Shown: positions 1 to 9,684 of the stretch, one piece after another
How the letters are laid out: each line of letters starts with the position of its first letter
Position numbering within the stretch: position 1 is the stretch's first letter
Origin: HIMB11 sp965657135
GTDB lineage: Bacteria > Pseudomonadota > Alphaproteobacteria > Rhodobacterales > Rhodobacteraceae
Assembly (NCBI GenBank): GCA_965657135.1
Contig: CBFHNF010000013.1
Coordinates: forward strand, 9,284-73,283
Reading direction: 5' to 3'
DNA: 64,000 nucleotides
The notes under the pieces: generated by a model
Databases searched by the model: none
Seen by the model: the letters and a program-made list of their open reading frames with translations, nothing else
What the model was told of the DNA's origin: nothing
Program-made: the position numbers and the translations under genes

Positions 1-1
1 C

Positions 2-1171
2 CTACCCCAAATCGCAAATCTGGCTGTTCGCACAGTCGAGGGTATTGGAACACCAATGGAACCGCATCCGGCCCAAACCAGCATGGTAAACCACCATGGT
101 AGCCAATGTGGATTTTGCACGCCTGGATTTATCACGTCAATGGTAGCGGCGCAGATAAACAACGATTTGGATCATGATGTTACATTGGCAGGAAATTTGT
201 GCCGTTGTACCGGATATGCACCGATTTTTCGCGCGGCCAAATCGTGTGAGTCAGTCGCAACACCAGAGTGGTTTAAGAGTGATCAAAAGAAATTAGAACA
301 ACTACCAAGATCCAATGATCCCGCAGTTCCAAAATCGTCAGATGAACTGGCGGATTTATTGATAACAACCCCGGAAACAACACTGATTGCAGGTGCCACG
401 GATGTTGGATTGTGGATTAATAAAGAGCAGCGCGAAATTCACCCATTGGCGTTTATCCACGAAATCAGTGATATGTCGCACATCGTCGAACATCCCAATT
501 ATTGGGAATTTGGCGCAAATGTAACCATCGAACAAATGCGGATTTGGAGCGTAGATCAGCAACCCTATTTGACACCGTTATTAACACGCTATGCGTCAAC
601 ACAGGTCCGCAATTCAGCAACGCTTGGCGGCAACATCGCAAACGGTTCGCCAATCGGTGATACCCCACCTGCCTTAATTGCGAATGGCGCAAAATTGGTT
701 TTACGCCACGGATCGAACAGACGAACCATCGAACTTCAGGATTTCTTTATCGAGTATGGCCATCAGGATTTGCAACTTGGTGAATTTATCGAAACCATTT
801 TGATCGACAAAGCCCAAAGCAATCTAAGGTGCTACAAAATTTCAAAACGGTTTGATCAAGATATCTCGGCAGTGTGCGGGGCGTTCAATTTAAAGATTGC
901 AGATGGCACAATAGCAAGCGCGCGGATTGCATTTGGCGGCATGGCGGGCATTCCAAAACGTGCCGTTCATGTAGAGCAAGCCTTGACTGGCAAAAAATGG
1001 AATATCGACACCGTAAACAGCACCTATGATCAGTGGTCACTTGACTATCAACCCTTAACCGACCTGCGCGCATCGGCAGAGTATAGGTTGTCCGTGGCGC
1101 GTAATCTTCTCGTTCGATATTATCACGATCTGAATGGCGATTATACAAGTCTACAAGAGGTGTCGGCATGA
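2..1171 (+). CDS. xdhA: Xanthine dehydrogenase small subunit, 5' end cut by window edge
   Basis: Iron-sulfur/FAD subunit of xanthine dehydrogenase, which oxidises hypoxanthine and xanthine to urate in the cytoplasm. The frame is open from base 2, so the gene begins upstream; 389 codons are visible. Cys motifs CGFC (about visible residues 36-39) and CRC (about 67-69) are ligands of the second [2Fe-2S] cluster; the N-terminal plant-type ferredoxin half is mostly off the window. A FAD-binding domain of the CO-dehydrogenase flavoprotein type follows (about 95-270, with TLIAGATDVGLW and ATLGGNIANGSP), then its C-terminal domain. The stop overlaps the xdhB start by 4 bp (ATGA), implying translational coupling. 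Identity is secure. Confidence 0.95.
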   Translation, partial: LPQIANLAVRTVEGIGTPMEPHPAQTSMVNHHGSQCGFCTPGFITSMVAAQINNDLDHDVTLAGNLCRCTGYAPIFRAAKSCESVATPEWFKSDQKKLEQLPRSNDPAVPKSSDELADLLITTPETTLIAGATDVGLWINKEQREIHPLAFIHEISDMSHIVEHPNYWEFGANVTIEQMRIWSVDQQPYLTPLLTRYASTQVRNSATLGGNIANGSPIGDTPPALIANGAKLVLRHGSNRRTIELQDFFIEYGHQDLQLGEFIETILIDKAQSNLRCYKISKRFDQDISAVCGAFNLKIADGTIASARIAFGGMAGIPKRAVHVEQALTGKKWNIDTVNSTYDQWSLDYQPLTDLRASAEYRLSVARNLLVRYYHDLNGDYTSLQEVSA

Positions 1172-3459
1172 GTATGAACGCGCCTTTACCCCATGATGCC
1201 GCTCAATTGCATGTTAGCGGCGCAGCACGCTATATCGACGATATACCTACACTCGACAACTGCCTGCATCTGTGCTTTGGCACCGCAACCGTTGCACGTG
1301 GATCCATTTCGCATTTAGACCTCTCGGCTGTATTCGCAGCAGATGGTGTCATCGATGTTATAGTTGCAAAGGATCTAAAGTTTGCGAATGATGTCTCCCC
1401 CAGTATTCACGATGAACCCTTGCTGTCAGATGGGCACGTTCACTATGTTGGTCAGCCTATTTTCCTCGTCATTGCAAAATCACATTTACAGGCCCGTAAG
1501 GCGACAAAATATGCCAAAATTGTATATGCCGCTGAGACACCCATTCTGACAATCGATGACGCCTTGAATGCAAATTCACGTTTTGAAGACGGCCCAAGGA
1601 TTTGGAGGCGAGGCGACATCAAGCATGGGTTTGAAGTGGCATCAACTTTGATTGAAGGTTCGTTTGAAATTGGCGCACAAGAACATTTTTACTTAGAAGG
1701 ACAAGCCGCACTTGCGTTGCCGCAAGAAGATAATGAAATGGTGGTGCATTCCTCAACACAACACCCAACGGAGGTGCAACATAAGGTTGCAGAGGCGCTA
1801 GGGGAACCGTTTCATAATGTCCGTGTAGAAGTGCGTAGAATGGGCGGCGGTTTTGGTGGCAAGGAAAGCCAAGGTAACGCACTTGCCGTTGCATGCGCGG
1901 TTGCCGCGCAACGCACCAATCGGCCCTGTAAAATGCGATATGATCGCGATGATGACATGATAATTACGGGCAAGCGTCACGATTTTCGCATTAAATACCG
2001 CGCGGCAGTCGATAAAGATCATCAAATTATTGCACTTGATCTGATACACTATGCGCGATGCGGTTGGGCACAAGATTTATCGTTGCCGGTTGCGGATCGC
2101 GCGATGTTGCATGCTGATAATGCCTATTTTTTACCAAACGTTCGGATTGAAAGCCATCGTTTAAAAACAAACACCCAAAGTGCGACTGCGTTTCGGGGTT
2201 TTGGTGGCCCGCAAGGTGTTTTGGGGATGGAACGCATTATGGATCATCTGGCGCATAAGCTGGACATTGACGCCACGCACTTGCGCCAAAAAAACTACTA
2301 TGGTTCAGCGGTGTCTGGCGAATACCATACCACTCATTATCACATGCCGGTGCGTGATTTTAATCTCCAAAGCATGACAGCAAAATTGTTGGCTGATTGC
2401 AGTTTTGAAAACCGTAAACATGCGATCCAAACATGGAACACGGATAATCAGATCATCAAACGTGGGATTGCGTTTTCACCCGTTAAATTCGGCATTTCCT
2501 TTACGTTAAGCCATTTGAATCAGGCTGGAGCTTTGGTTCATGTGTATTCAGATGGGAGCATTCGGATCAATCACGGTGGTACAGAAATGGGCCAAGGCCT
2601 ATTTCAAAAAATGGCGCAGGTTGCAGCCCATGAATTTGGCGTATCAATAAACGCTGTTAAAATTACCGCAACTGACACAGCCAAAGTTCCCAACACCTCT
2701 GCAACCGCCGCCAGTTCCGGAAGTGACCTGAATGGTATGGCAATCAAACTTGCTTGCGAAACGATAAAGACGCGCATGGCAGAATTGTTAGCATCGCAAT
2801 ATAATATGCAGCCAAATGTAGTTATTTTTCAAAATAACGAGGTCCATATCGGTCGGCGTGTCATGTCATTTGGGGATGCTACAAAGGCCTGTTATGAGCA
2901 GCGTGTCAGTCTGTCAGCAACTGGGTTTTACAAAACGCCTGAATTAAATTGGGACCGAATTAAAGGCGTCGGGCAACCGTTTTATTATTTTGCCTACGGA
3001 GCAGCGGTCAGCGAGGTTGCGATTGATACGCTAACCGGTGAATATCGCATTTTGCGAACCGATATCCTGCATGACGCAGGAAATAGCCTTAATCCCGCCA
3101 TTGACATTGGCCAAGTTGAAGGAGGCTTTGTTCAAGGTGCAGGCTGGTTAACGACAGAAGAATTGGTTTGGGATGCATCTGGGCGCCTTCGAACACACGC
3201 CCCATCCACCTACAAAATACCTGCGATGTCTGATCGGCCCCGTGAATTCAATGTTTCACTTTGGGATCGGGGGAACTTGAAACCAACAATTTACCGATCA
3301 AAGGCTGTGGGCGAACCACCTTTTATGTTGGGAATTTCAGTATGGCTTGCCCTGTCAAATGCCATTTCACAATGTGGTCCATCCTATCCACATTTGGACG
3401 CCCCTGCCACACCAGAACAGGTTTTGGCCGCAATAGAACGGGCGAAACATGGCCTTTGA
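1168..3459 (+). CDS. xdhB: Xanthine dehydrogenase molybdopterin-binding large subunit
   Basis: Catalytic Mo-cofactor subunit, 763 aa, the usual length for bacterial XdhB. Motifs of the xanthine oxidase family are visible: MGGGFGGKE (about 224-232) and AFRGFGGPQG (about 340), both lining the cofactor, and VGEPPFMLG near residue 714, which carries the conserved active-site glutamate. The aldehyde oxidase a/b hammerhead domain occupies roughly residues 15-125. It pairs with XdhA as an (AB)2 enzyme in the cytoplasm. The start overlaps the xdhA stop by 4 bp, and the 3' end overlaps xdhC by 11 bp, so the three genes form one operon. Confidence 0.96.
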   Translation: MSMNAPLPHDAAQLHVSGAARYIDDIPTLDNCLHLCFGTATVARGSISHLDLSAVFAADGVIDVIVAKDLKFANDVSPSIHDEPLLSDGHVHYVGQPIFLVIAKSHLQARKATKYAKIVYAAETPILTIDDALNANSRFEDGPRIWRRGDIKHGFEVASTLIEGSFEIGAQEHFYLEGQAALALPQEDNEMVVHSSTQHPTEVQHKVAEALGEPFHNVRVEVRRMGGGFGGKESQGNALAVACAVAAQRTNRPCKMRYDRDDDMIITGKRHDFRIKYRAAVDKDHQIIALDLIHYARCGWAQDLSLPVADRAMLHADNAYFLPNVRIESHRLKTNTQSATAFRGFGGPQGVLGMERIMDHLAHKLDIDATHLRQKNYYGSAVSGEYHTTHYHMPVRDFNLQSMTAKLLADCSFENRKHAIQTWNTDNQIIKRGIAFSPVKFGISFTLSHLNQAGALVHVYSDGSIRINHGGTEMGQGLFQKMAQVAAHEFGVSINAVKITATDTAKVPNTSATAASSGSDLNGMAIKLACETIKTRMAELLASQYNMQPNVVIFQNNEVHIGRRVMSFGDATKACYEQRVSLSATGFYKTPELNWDRIKGVGQPFYYFAYGAAVSEVAIDTLTGEYRILRTDILHDAGNSLNPAIDIGQVEGGFVQGAGWLTTEELVWDASGRLRTHAPSTYKIPAMSDRPREFNVSLWDRGNLKPTIYRSKAVGEPPFMLGISVWLALSNAISQCGPSYPHLDAPATPEQVLAAIERAKHGL

Positions 3460-4354
3460 CCTGAACCGCCTGACACATCTAGTTAAACAACATAAGACAG
3501 TCGCGCGCGTCGTGATTACCAACGTGCGCGGGTCCACACCCCGCAGCGTAGGCACCGAAATGTTTGTTTGGTCCGAGGACCAAGATGGAACTATAGGCGG
3601 CGGTGCATTGGAATTTGAGGTAACGAATGCAGCACGGGCATCGTTGACAACCACACCAATCTGGACGCGCACCTATCCTTTGGGCCCCAATTTAGGCCAG
3701 TGTTGTGGCGGTTCTGTCAGTGTCCTATGCGAAGTCTTCGATGCAACAAATCTTCCCAACGCGCATGCGCAAATGGTTTCACGAAGTTCACCAAAATCCC
3801 TAAACATTCCAAAGCATACCGAAATAACAGTCACCAATTCAGAAATTTGCGAACCCCTGCGTAAACATGGAACACCCATTTGGGTTTGGGGCGCTGGCCA
3901 TGTTGGGCGTGCACTGGTGAATTTCTGTTATACTTTACCCCAATTCGAGGTAACGTGGATAGATTTCGATCAAGCACGCTTTCCAAATCACATAGACCCC
4001 TCAATCAATGTGATGACGTTAGCAGATTTGCCGCGATTGGTTCCACATGCACCTGAGACAGCACATCACTTCATTGTGACACACTCTCATGATATTGATC
4101 TGGCGTTGTGTCATGCGCTTTTGAAACATTCATTCGGCTACGCAGGCCTAATCGGATCCGCAACCAAATGGTCCAGATTCCGAAAAAAATTGACCGATCT
4201 TAACATAACTGCCGAGGATATGGATCGAATTACCTGTCCAATAGGGCGTCCAGAATTTGGCAAGCATCCATCAGAGATTGCCATTGGTGTGCTGTGTGAT
4301 TTATTAAGTGGTAAATGGGCACAACCCAAGGGAGCAGAGCAGCGACGTGACTGA
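3449..4354 (+). CDS. xdhC: Xanthine dehydrogenase accessory protein XdhC
   Basis: Maturation factor that in characterised relatives (Rhodobacter capsulatus) binds molybdopterin cofactor, promotes its sulfuration and hands it to XdhB. The 301 aa protein has the N-terminal XdhC/CoxI domain (VTNVRGSTPRSVGTEMFV, IGGGALEFE, CCGGSVSVL) and a C-terminal Rossmann-like domain starting at VWGAGHVGRAL (about residue 145). It overlaps xdhB by 11 bp and the next ABC ATPase gene by about 8 bp, so enzyme, chaperone and transporter are physically coupled. Confidence 0.94.
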   Translation: MAFDLNRLTHLVKQHKTVARVVITNVRGSTPRSVGTEMFVWSEDQDGTIGGGALEFEVTNAARASLTTTPIWTRTYPLGPNLGQCCGGSVSVLCEVFDATNLPNAHAQMVSRSSPKSLNIPKHTEITVTNSEICEPLRKHGTPIWVWGAGHVGRALVNFCYTLPQFEVTWIDFDQARFPNHIDPSINVMTLADLPRLVPHAPETAHHFIVTHSHDIDLALCHALLKHSFGYAGLIGSATKWSRFRKKLTDLNITAEDMDRITCPIGRPEFGKHPSEIAIGVLCDLLSGKWAQPKGAEQRRD

Positions 4355-5867
4355 TATCTTATTAAGCATATCTGGCCTGACCAAAGCCTATCCTGGTGTT
4401 GTGGCGAACGATCATGTTTCCTTCAATATTCACAAAGGCGAAGTACACGCCTTATTGGGTGAAAACGGTGCTGGCAAAAGTACGTTGGTCAAAATGATTT
4501 ATGGGCTTGTTGCACCTGATGCGGGTTCAATGACATTTCAGGCTTTGCCGTTTGCACCAACATCACCCAATATCGCGCGCAGCACTGGCGTGGCGATGGT
4601 GTTTCAGCACTTTTCTTTGTTTGACGCACTGAGTGTGGCAGAAAACATCGCATTAGGGATGGACGATGCGCCAAGACCACGTGACCTTGCTCGAAATATC
4701 AAACACGTGTCACATGCATATGGATTACCACTCGAACCAAACCGAATCGTCGGGACACTCTCAGCGGGGGAACGACAACGCGTCGAGATTATCCGCTGCC
4801 TACTACAAAACCCAAAACTTTTGATAATGGATGAGCCAACGTCCGTTTTAACACCCCAAGAAGTTGACGTTCTTTTCACGACTTTGCGTCAACTCAAAAA
4901 CGAGGGTACTGCCATTCTGTATATTTCACATAAATTGGAAGAAATTCGCGCACTTTGCGACACCGCAACTATTCTACGACATGGCAAAAGAGTCGACACG
5001 TGTGTCCCTGCTGAAACAACGGCACGTCAAATGGCCGAGATGATGGTCGGGTCTAGTTTTGCAGCTCCATCAAAATCACAGCGCGAAAGTGGACCGACCA
5101 TTTTATCATTAAATCACGTGGATGTACCCGCGAGAGAGGCATTTGGAACATCACTGCACGGGATCAGTTTGGATCTAAAAGCAGGCGAAATTCTAGGCGT
5201 AGGTGGCGTTGCAGGGAATGGTCAAGATGAACTTCTTTCGACACTTTCAGGCGAGATCAAAGTGACCGCTGACACGATCACATTTGACGGGCATGGAATT
5301 GGCAAAAAGGGCCCAGATGAGCGCCGCAAGATAGGGTTGCTGAGCGCCCCAGAAGAGCGCCTGGGACACGCCGCAGCCCCTGCGATGTCGTTACGTGAAA
5401 ATACGATCGTCACAGCGACTCAACGCAAATCTCTTTTAAATCAAGGGTTTATTAACTGGACGGCCGCAGATCAATTTGCGCAAAATGTTATAAACGATTT
5501 TGACGTTAGAACACCGGGAACACATACTCCTGCAGGATCGCTATCCGGTGGAAATTTACAAAAATTCGTTGTTGGAAGAGAGGTTTTACAAAACCCAAAA
5601 GTATTTGTTGTGAACCAGCCGACTTGGGGTGTTGACGCAGCTGCAGCTGCGGCAATTCGGCAAAAATTACTCGATTTGGCAAACAATGGTGCTGGCATAA
5701 TTGTCATCAGCCAAGACTTAGACGAATTGCTGGAAATCAGTGATCGCTTCTGCGCAATCAATGAAGGTCGTTTGTCAAAAATTGTTCCAACACAGACACT
5801 GGAAATGGATCAAATCGGTTTGATGATGGGCGGCGCGTCGTCTGCGCCTGAAGGGTCAACGGCATGA
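4347..5867 (+). CDS. BMP-type ABC importer, ATP-binding protein (nucleoside/purine family)
   Basis: Tandem ABC ATPase, about 506 aa, of the simple-sugar/nucleoside (RbsA/NupO-like) class. Domain 1 has Walker A GENGAGKST (about 37), signature LSAGERQRVE (about 137) and Walker B LLIMDEPTS. Domain 2 has the degenerate P-loop GVAGNGQDE (about 287) normal for this family and signature LSGGNLQKFVVGRE (about 398). I chose GTG at 4347, behind GGGAG at 4330-4334, because homology begins immediately after it; an ATG at 4308 in the same frame lies deep inside xdhC. Followed by two permeases and a BMP binding protein; position after xdhABC suggests purine or purine nucleoside import. Confidence 0.9.
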   Translation: MTDILLSISGLTKAYPGVVANDHVSFNIHKGEVHALLGENGAGKSTLVKMIYGLVAPDAGSMTFQALPFAPTSPNIARSTGVAMVFQHFSLFDALSVAENIALGMDDAPRPRDLARNIKHVSHAYGLPLEPNRIVGTLSAGERQRVEIIRCLLQNPKLLIMDEPTSVLTPQEVDVLFTTLRQLKNEGTAILYISHKLEEIRALCDTATILRHGKRVDTCVPAETTARQMAEMMVGSSFAAPSKSQRESGPTILSLNHVDVPAREAFGTSLHGISLDLKAGEILGVGGVAGNGQDELLSTLSGEIKVTADTITFDGHGIGKKGPDERRKIGLLSAPEERLGHAAAPAMSLRENTIVTATQRKSLLNQGFINWTAADQFAQNVINDFDVRTPGTHTPAGSLSGGNLQKFVVGREVLQNPKVFVVNQPTWGVDAAAAAAIRQKLLDLANNGAGIIVISQDLDELLEISDRFCAINEGRLSKIVPTQTLEMDQIGLMMGGASSAPEGSTA

Positions 5868-6943
5868 TACATCTAGAAAAACGCCTGAACCCATCGCGCA
5901 TCACAACAATTATCACACCTGTAATAGCCGTAATTCTAACCATGATTGCGGGTGGAATTATGTTTGCAGCTCTCGGTAAGCCACCCCTTGAAGCAATCCG
6001 CATTATTTTTTTGGATCCTCTATTTGATCCAAATTTCGCACCATACTCACGTCCACAGCTCTTGGTCAAAGCAGGCCCATTGATCCTGATTGCAATTGGA
6101 TTGTCGATTGGTTTTAAAGCCGGCATTTGGAATATCGGTGCCGAAGGCCAGTACATCATGGGCGCAATTTTCGGTGCTGCAGTCGCCTTGGCCGCCTATC
6201 CCGTAGAAAGCGTACTGTTGTTTCCAGCGATGGTGATATTCGGCGCTCTTGGGGGTTGGCTCTGGGCGATGATTCCAGCCCTCTTAAGATCAAAATTCAA
6301 CACCAATGAAATCCTAGTCTCACTAATGCTTGTGTATGTGGCTGAATCTATTCTTGCTTCGGTTTCACAGGGATTATTGAAAAATCCAGAGGGATATGGA
6401 TTTCCGGGCTCGCGCAATCTGCAACAGTACCCAAGTGCGTTTAACGCTGAAGTGATTGCGAATTCAGGGATGCATTGGGGTGTTCTAAGCGCGTTTATTG
6501 CGGTGATTTTGGCCTATGTCATGATGACGCGTCACATTCGTGGTTTTGAAGTACGCCTGATGGGCGAAGCGCCAAAAGCTGCGCGCTTTGCTGGTGTATC
6601 AACAACACGACTGGTTGTGTTTTGTCTTGGCACATCTGGTGCTTTGGCAGGCCTTGCTGGGATGTTCGAAGTTGCCGGCCCATCTGGTCAAATCACCATA
6701 GATTTTAATTCAGGATATGGGTTCACGGCCATTATTGTCGCCTTTCTCGGCCGACTCCATCCCATCGGTATCTTATTGGCTGGATTGCTCATGTCACTGA
6801 CATATATTGGTGGCGAACTTGCTCAATTGATGCTTGGATTGCCAGGGGCATCCATTCAATTATTTCAAGGGATGCTCTTATTGTTCCTATTGGCGACCGA
6901 TGTCTTTACCAATTATCGCATCCGTATTGGGGGGACCAAATAA
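5864..6943 (+). CDS. BMP-type ABC importer, permease 1
   Basis: Integral membrane permease, 359 aa, branched-chain/BPD_transp_2 family as in the NupP/YufP component of nucleoside importers. It opens with a hydrophobic helix after residue 15 and carries the family signature WNIGAEGQYIMGA (about residues 87-99), followed by several further hydrophobic segments. The longer N-terminal part relative to permease 2 is typical of the first permease of such pairs. ATG overlaps the ATPase stop (ATGA), and the gene abuts the next permease with a 1-bp overlap. Confidence 0.92.
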   Translation: MIHLEKRLNPSRITTIITPVIAVILTMIAGGIMFAALGKPPLEAIRIIFLDPLFDPNFAPYSRPQLLVKAGPLILIAIGLSIGFKAGIWNIGAEGQYIMGAIFGAAVALAAYPVESVLLFPAMVIFGALGGWLWAMIPALLRSKFNTNEILVSLMLVYVAESILASVSQGLLKNPEGYGFPGSRNLQQYPSAFNAEVIANSGMHWGVLSAFIAVILAYVMMTRHIRGFEVRLMGEAPKAARFAGVSTTRLVVFCLGTSGALAGLAGMFEVAGPSGQITIDFNSGYGFTAIIVAFLGRLHPIGILLAGLLMSLTYIGGELAQLMLGLPGASIQLFQGMLLLFLLATDVFTNYRIRIGGTK

Positions 6944-7866
6944 TGGATCTCTTGGGTATTAATCCAGTCTTATTGATTGCATCCTTGATGGTCTCGGCAA
7001 CGCCCATTCTGTTAGCTGCAATCGGCGAAACCGTTGTAGAAAAATCAGGTGTGCTTAACCTTGGCGTTGAAGGTATGATGATTGTTGGCGCGGTCGTGGG
7101 TTTTATCACGGCCGTGAATACCAACGTGCCTGCGGTTGGCTTTGTAACTGCGGCAATTTGTGGCGCACTTTTATCAACAATATTCGCTGCACTGGTGCTG
7201 TACTTAAAATCAAATCAAGTTGCGACCGGCCTTGGGCTTACATTGGTTGGTCTTGGCATTTCGGCACTGTTGGGCAAGCCATACGAGGGCATAAAATCAC
7301 CTACCCTCCGATCACTGGACATACCAATCCTGTCCGATTTACCCGTCTTTGGACGCATGTTATTTTCACACGATGCTATGGTTTATGTCTCAATCCTGAT
7401 TGTTGCTTTGGTTTGGTATACTCTGAAATTTACGCGCATCGGGCTTGTTCTGCGCGCCATAGGCGAAAATCATGATGCTGCCCACGCCTTGGGCTACAAA
7501 GTGATCCGCATTCGCTTTCTTGCTATTATGTTTGGCGGGGCCTGCAGTGGTTTGGGCGGTGCATATATTAGCCTGGTTCGCGTTCCACAATGGACCGAAG
7601 GAATGACGGCAGGGGCAGGTTGGATTGCATTGGCAATCGTCGTTTTCGCCAGCTGGAAACCATGGCGCACGTTGATTGGTGCCTATTTATTCGGCGGAAT
7701 CACGGTTTTACAGTTAAATTTACAAGCCGCAGGCGTTGCTATACCAGTTGAGTACTTGTCCATGTCGCCATTTTTGATAACTATCGCGGTGCTTGTGATT
7801 ATTTCGGCCAGGGGAAACCAGGGTGCACCTGCCTCTCTTGGCCGACCCTTCCACGCCTCAAACTGA
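6943..7866 (+). CDS. BMP-type ABC importer, permease 2
   Basis: Second membrane permease, 307 aa, BPD_transp_2 family (NupQ/YufQ-like). The motif LNLGVEGMMIVGA near residue 40 is the counterpart of the signature in permease 1. Hydrophobic segments run through the length and the C-terminus is short. Its ATG shares one base with the preceding TAA stop. The two permeases form the heterodimeric channel of the importer encoded by the surrounding genes. Confidence 0.92.
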   Translation: MDLLGINPVLLIASLMVSATPILLAAIGETVVEKSGVLNLGVEGMMIVGAVVGFITAVNTNVPAVGFVTAAICGALLSTIFAALVLYLKSNQVATGLGLTLVGLGISALLGKPYEGIKSPTLRSLDIPILSDLPVFGRMLFSHDAMVYVSILIVALVWYTLKFTRIGLVLRAIGENHDAAHALGYKVIRIRFLAIMFGGACSGLGGAYISLVRVPQWTEGMTAGAGWIALAIVVFASWKPWRTLIGAYLFGGITVLQLNLQAAGVAIPVEYLSMSPFLITIAVLVIISARGNQGAPASLGRPFHASN

Positions 7867-7893
7867 GGTCAATACCTGACTAGGGAGTAAACT

Positions 7894-8964
7894 ATGAAAC
7901 TCAAATCAATCCTAACATCTGCGATAGCAGCCGTTGCCTTGGGCACTGCCGCAATTGCCGCCGATATCAAAGTCGGCTTTGTCTATGTTGGCCCAGTGGG
8001 CGACGGTGGCTGGACATACGAACACGATCAAGGCCGTAAAGCTGTTGTTGAGGCTTTTGGCGATCGCGTTGAAACAATCTATCAAGAAAGCGTGCCAGAG
8101 GGTGCTGACTCAGAGCGTGTGATGACACAAATGGCGCTTCAGGGTGCTGATCTAATCTTCACGACATCGTTTGGATATATGGATCCAACGATCAACGTTG
8201 CGAAGAAATTTCCAAACATAAAGTTTGAGCATGCAACTGGATATAAGCGTGCCGACAACGTATCAACCTATTCAGCGCGCTTCTATGAAGGTCGTGCGGT
8301 TCAGGGTCACATTGCCGGTAAAATGACAAAAACCAACAAAATTGGGTATATCGGTTCATTCCCCATTCCAGAGGTGATCCGCGGAATTAACTCTGCCTAT
8401 ATACACGCGAAAAAAGTAAACCCAGATGTCGAATTCAACATCGTTTGGGCCTACACATGGTTTGATCCTGCAAAAGAAGCAGACGCGGCAAACGCATTGA
8501 TCGAGCAAGGCTGTGATGTTGTTCTTCAACACACCGACTCAACCGCACCGCAGGCTGCTGCAGAAAAGGCGGGCAACGTCATCACATTCGGTCAGGCATC
8601 TGATATGGCAGAATTTGGCCCATTTCCACGTGTATCATCCATCATTGACGATTGGGCTCCTTACTATATTGCACGGACACAGGCTGTTTTGGATGGCACA
8701 TGGGAATCCATGGACACATGGGATGGCATTGGCCCAGGCATGGTTAAAATCGGTGACATTTCATCAGCCGTGCCAGCCGATGTGAAAGCAGAAGCAGAAG
8801 CACTGCGTGACGCATTGGGTTCAGGCGAATACCACGCATTCACAGGTCCACTGAACAAGCAAGACGGCACACCATGGTTGGCAGCTGGTGAAACAGCAGA
8901 CGATGGCACTCTTGCCGGCATGAACTTCTATGTAGAAGGCCTAACAGGCACAATCCCGCAATAA
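7894..8964 (+). CDS. BMP family substrate-binding protein of ABC importer
   Basis: Periplasmic binding protein, 356 aa, of the basic membrane protein (BMP/PnrA-like) family, whose studied members bind purine nucleosides or related compounds. Residues 1-22 form a Sec signal peptide with a signal peptidase I-type ending AIAA; there is no lipobox. The mature start DIKVGFVYVGPVGDGGW and VPEGADSERVMTQMA are family hallmarks. A GGGAG Shine-Dalgarno lies just upstream of the ATG. It is the last gene of the importer cluster and is followed directly by a strong terminator. Xanthine, hypoxanthine, guanine or their nucleosides are plausible ligands because of the neighbouring xdhABC, but the ligand is inferred. 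Confidence 0.93.
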   Translation: MKLKSILTSAIAAVALGTAAIAADIKVGFVYVGPVGDGGWTYEHDQGRKAVVEAFGDRVETIYQESVPEGADSERVMTQMALQGADLIFTTSFGYMDPTINVAKKFPNIKFEHATGYKRADNVSTYSARFYEGRAVQGHIAGKMTKTNKIGYIGSFPIPEVIRGINSAYIHAKKVNPDVEFNIVWAYTWFDPAKEADAANALIEQGCDVVLQHTDSTAPQAAAEKAGNVITFGQASDMAEFGPFPRVSSIIDDWAPYYIARTQAVLDGTWESMDTWDGIGPGMVKIGDISSAVPADVKAEAEALRDALGSGEYHAFTGPLNKQDGTPWLAAGETADDGTLAGMNFYVEGLTGTIPQ

Positions 8965-8979
8965 GGATTGAAACCCAGG

Positions 8980-9020
8980 ATAAGGCCCCGATTATCTTCG
9001 ATATTCGGGGCCTTATTTAT
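8980..9020 (+). terminator. Rho-independent terminator after the purine importer
   Basis: Perfect 12-bp inverted repeat (ATAAGGCCCCGA at 8980-8991, TCGGGGCCTTAT at 9005-9016) with a 13-nt loop and T-rich 3' flank. It begins 15 bp after the binding-protein stop and ends the xdh/ABC transcript. It also shows that the next gene cannot start upstream of it. Confidence 0.9.
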
Positions 9021-9036
9021 TCAAATGAGGCACATT

Positions 9037-9684
9037 ATGACCAACCATTTAAATTTGCCAGAGGCTGCAGAACATGGCCAAGATGCGCGCATGTTTGCTC
9101 CATATGCTGAACGCAACAAAGATCCAATTTTAGACGTTTTAAGCGAAGTTTTCGCACAATCTGCACAAGTTTTGGAAATTGCCAGCGGCACGGGTCAACA
9201 CAGCGTATATTTTGCAAAAAATAAACCCGATTGGATTTGGCAGCCCAGCGAAATTGATCCTGAACGCATCAATAGCATCAATGCATATAAGGCCCAAGCC
9301 GAGTTAAAAAACCTACAACCTGCAATGAAGTTGGATATTTCAGAACCGTCATGGTCAGAAAATGTGCATAAGTATGACGGTATCTTTCTGTCCAACCTTC
9401 TTCACCTTGTTCCGCAAAACACCGTTCATTCCTGCATACGGGGGGCGGCAGAAGCACTCAATCCAAAGGGCATTTTGGCCCTATACGGCCCCTTCATGAG
9501 GGGTGGAGAATTGACGAGTAAGGGGGATGAGAATTTTCACGCAACCCTACAAGCGCAAGATCCCAACATTGGATACAAAGATGACTTCGATACAATCGAT
9601 TTAATCGAAGAGTGTTGGCTGGAAATGATGCATGTTATCGAAATGCCGGCGAATAATCTATTCCTGATTGCGCGCAAGCCTTAG
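9037..9684 (+). CDS. DUF938 family SAM-dependent methyltransferase-like protein
   Basis: About 215 aa, matching the DUF938 family (methyltransferase fold; also related to METTL26). Seen: ARMFAPYAERNKDPIL near the N-terminus and the glycine-rich SAM motif LEIASGTGQHSVYFA at about residue 46, then the acidic PSEIDPERI. I place the start at ATG 9037 because GAGG at 9027-9030 is well spaced and because longer in-frame starts run back through the terminator. The target of methylation, if any, is unknown. The gene converges tail to tail (4-bp overlap) with the M48 lipoprotein. Confidence 0.85.
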   Translation: MTNHLNLPEAAEHGQDARMFAPYAERNKDPILDVLSEVFAQSAQVLEIASGTGQHSVYFAKNKPDWIWQPSEIDPERINSINAYKAQAELKNLQPAMKLDISEPSWSENVHKYDGIFLSNLLHLVPQNTVHSCIRGAAEALNPKGILALYGPFMRGGELTSKGDENFHATLQAQDPNIGYKDDFDTIDLIEECWLEMMHVIEMPANNLFLIARKP

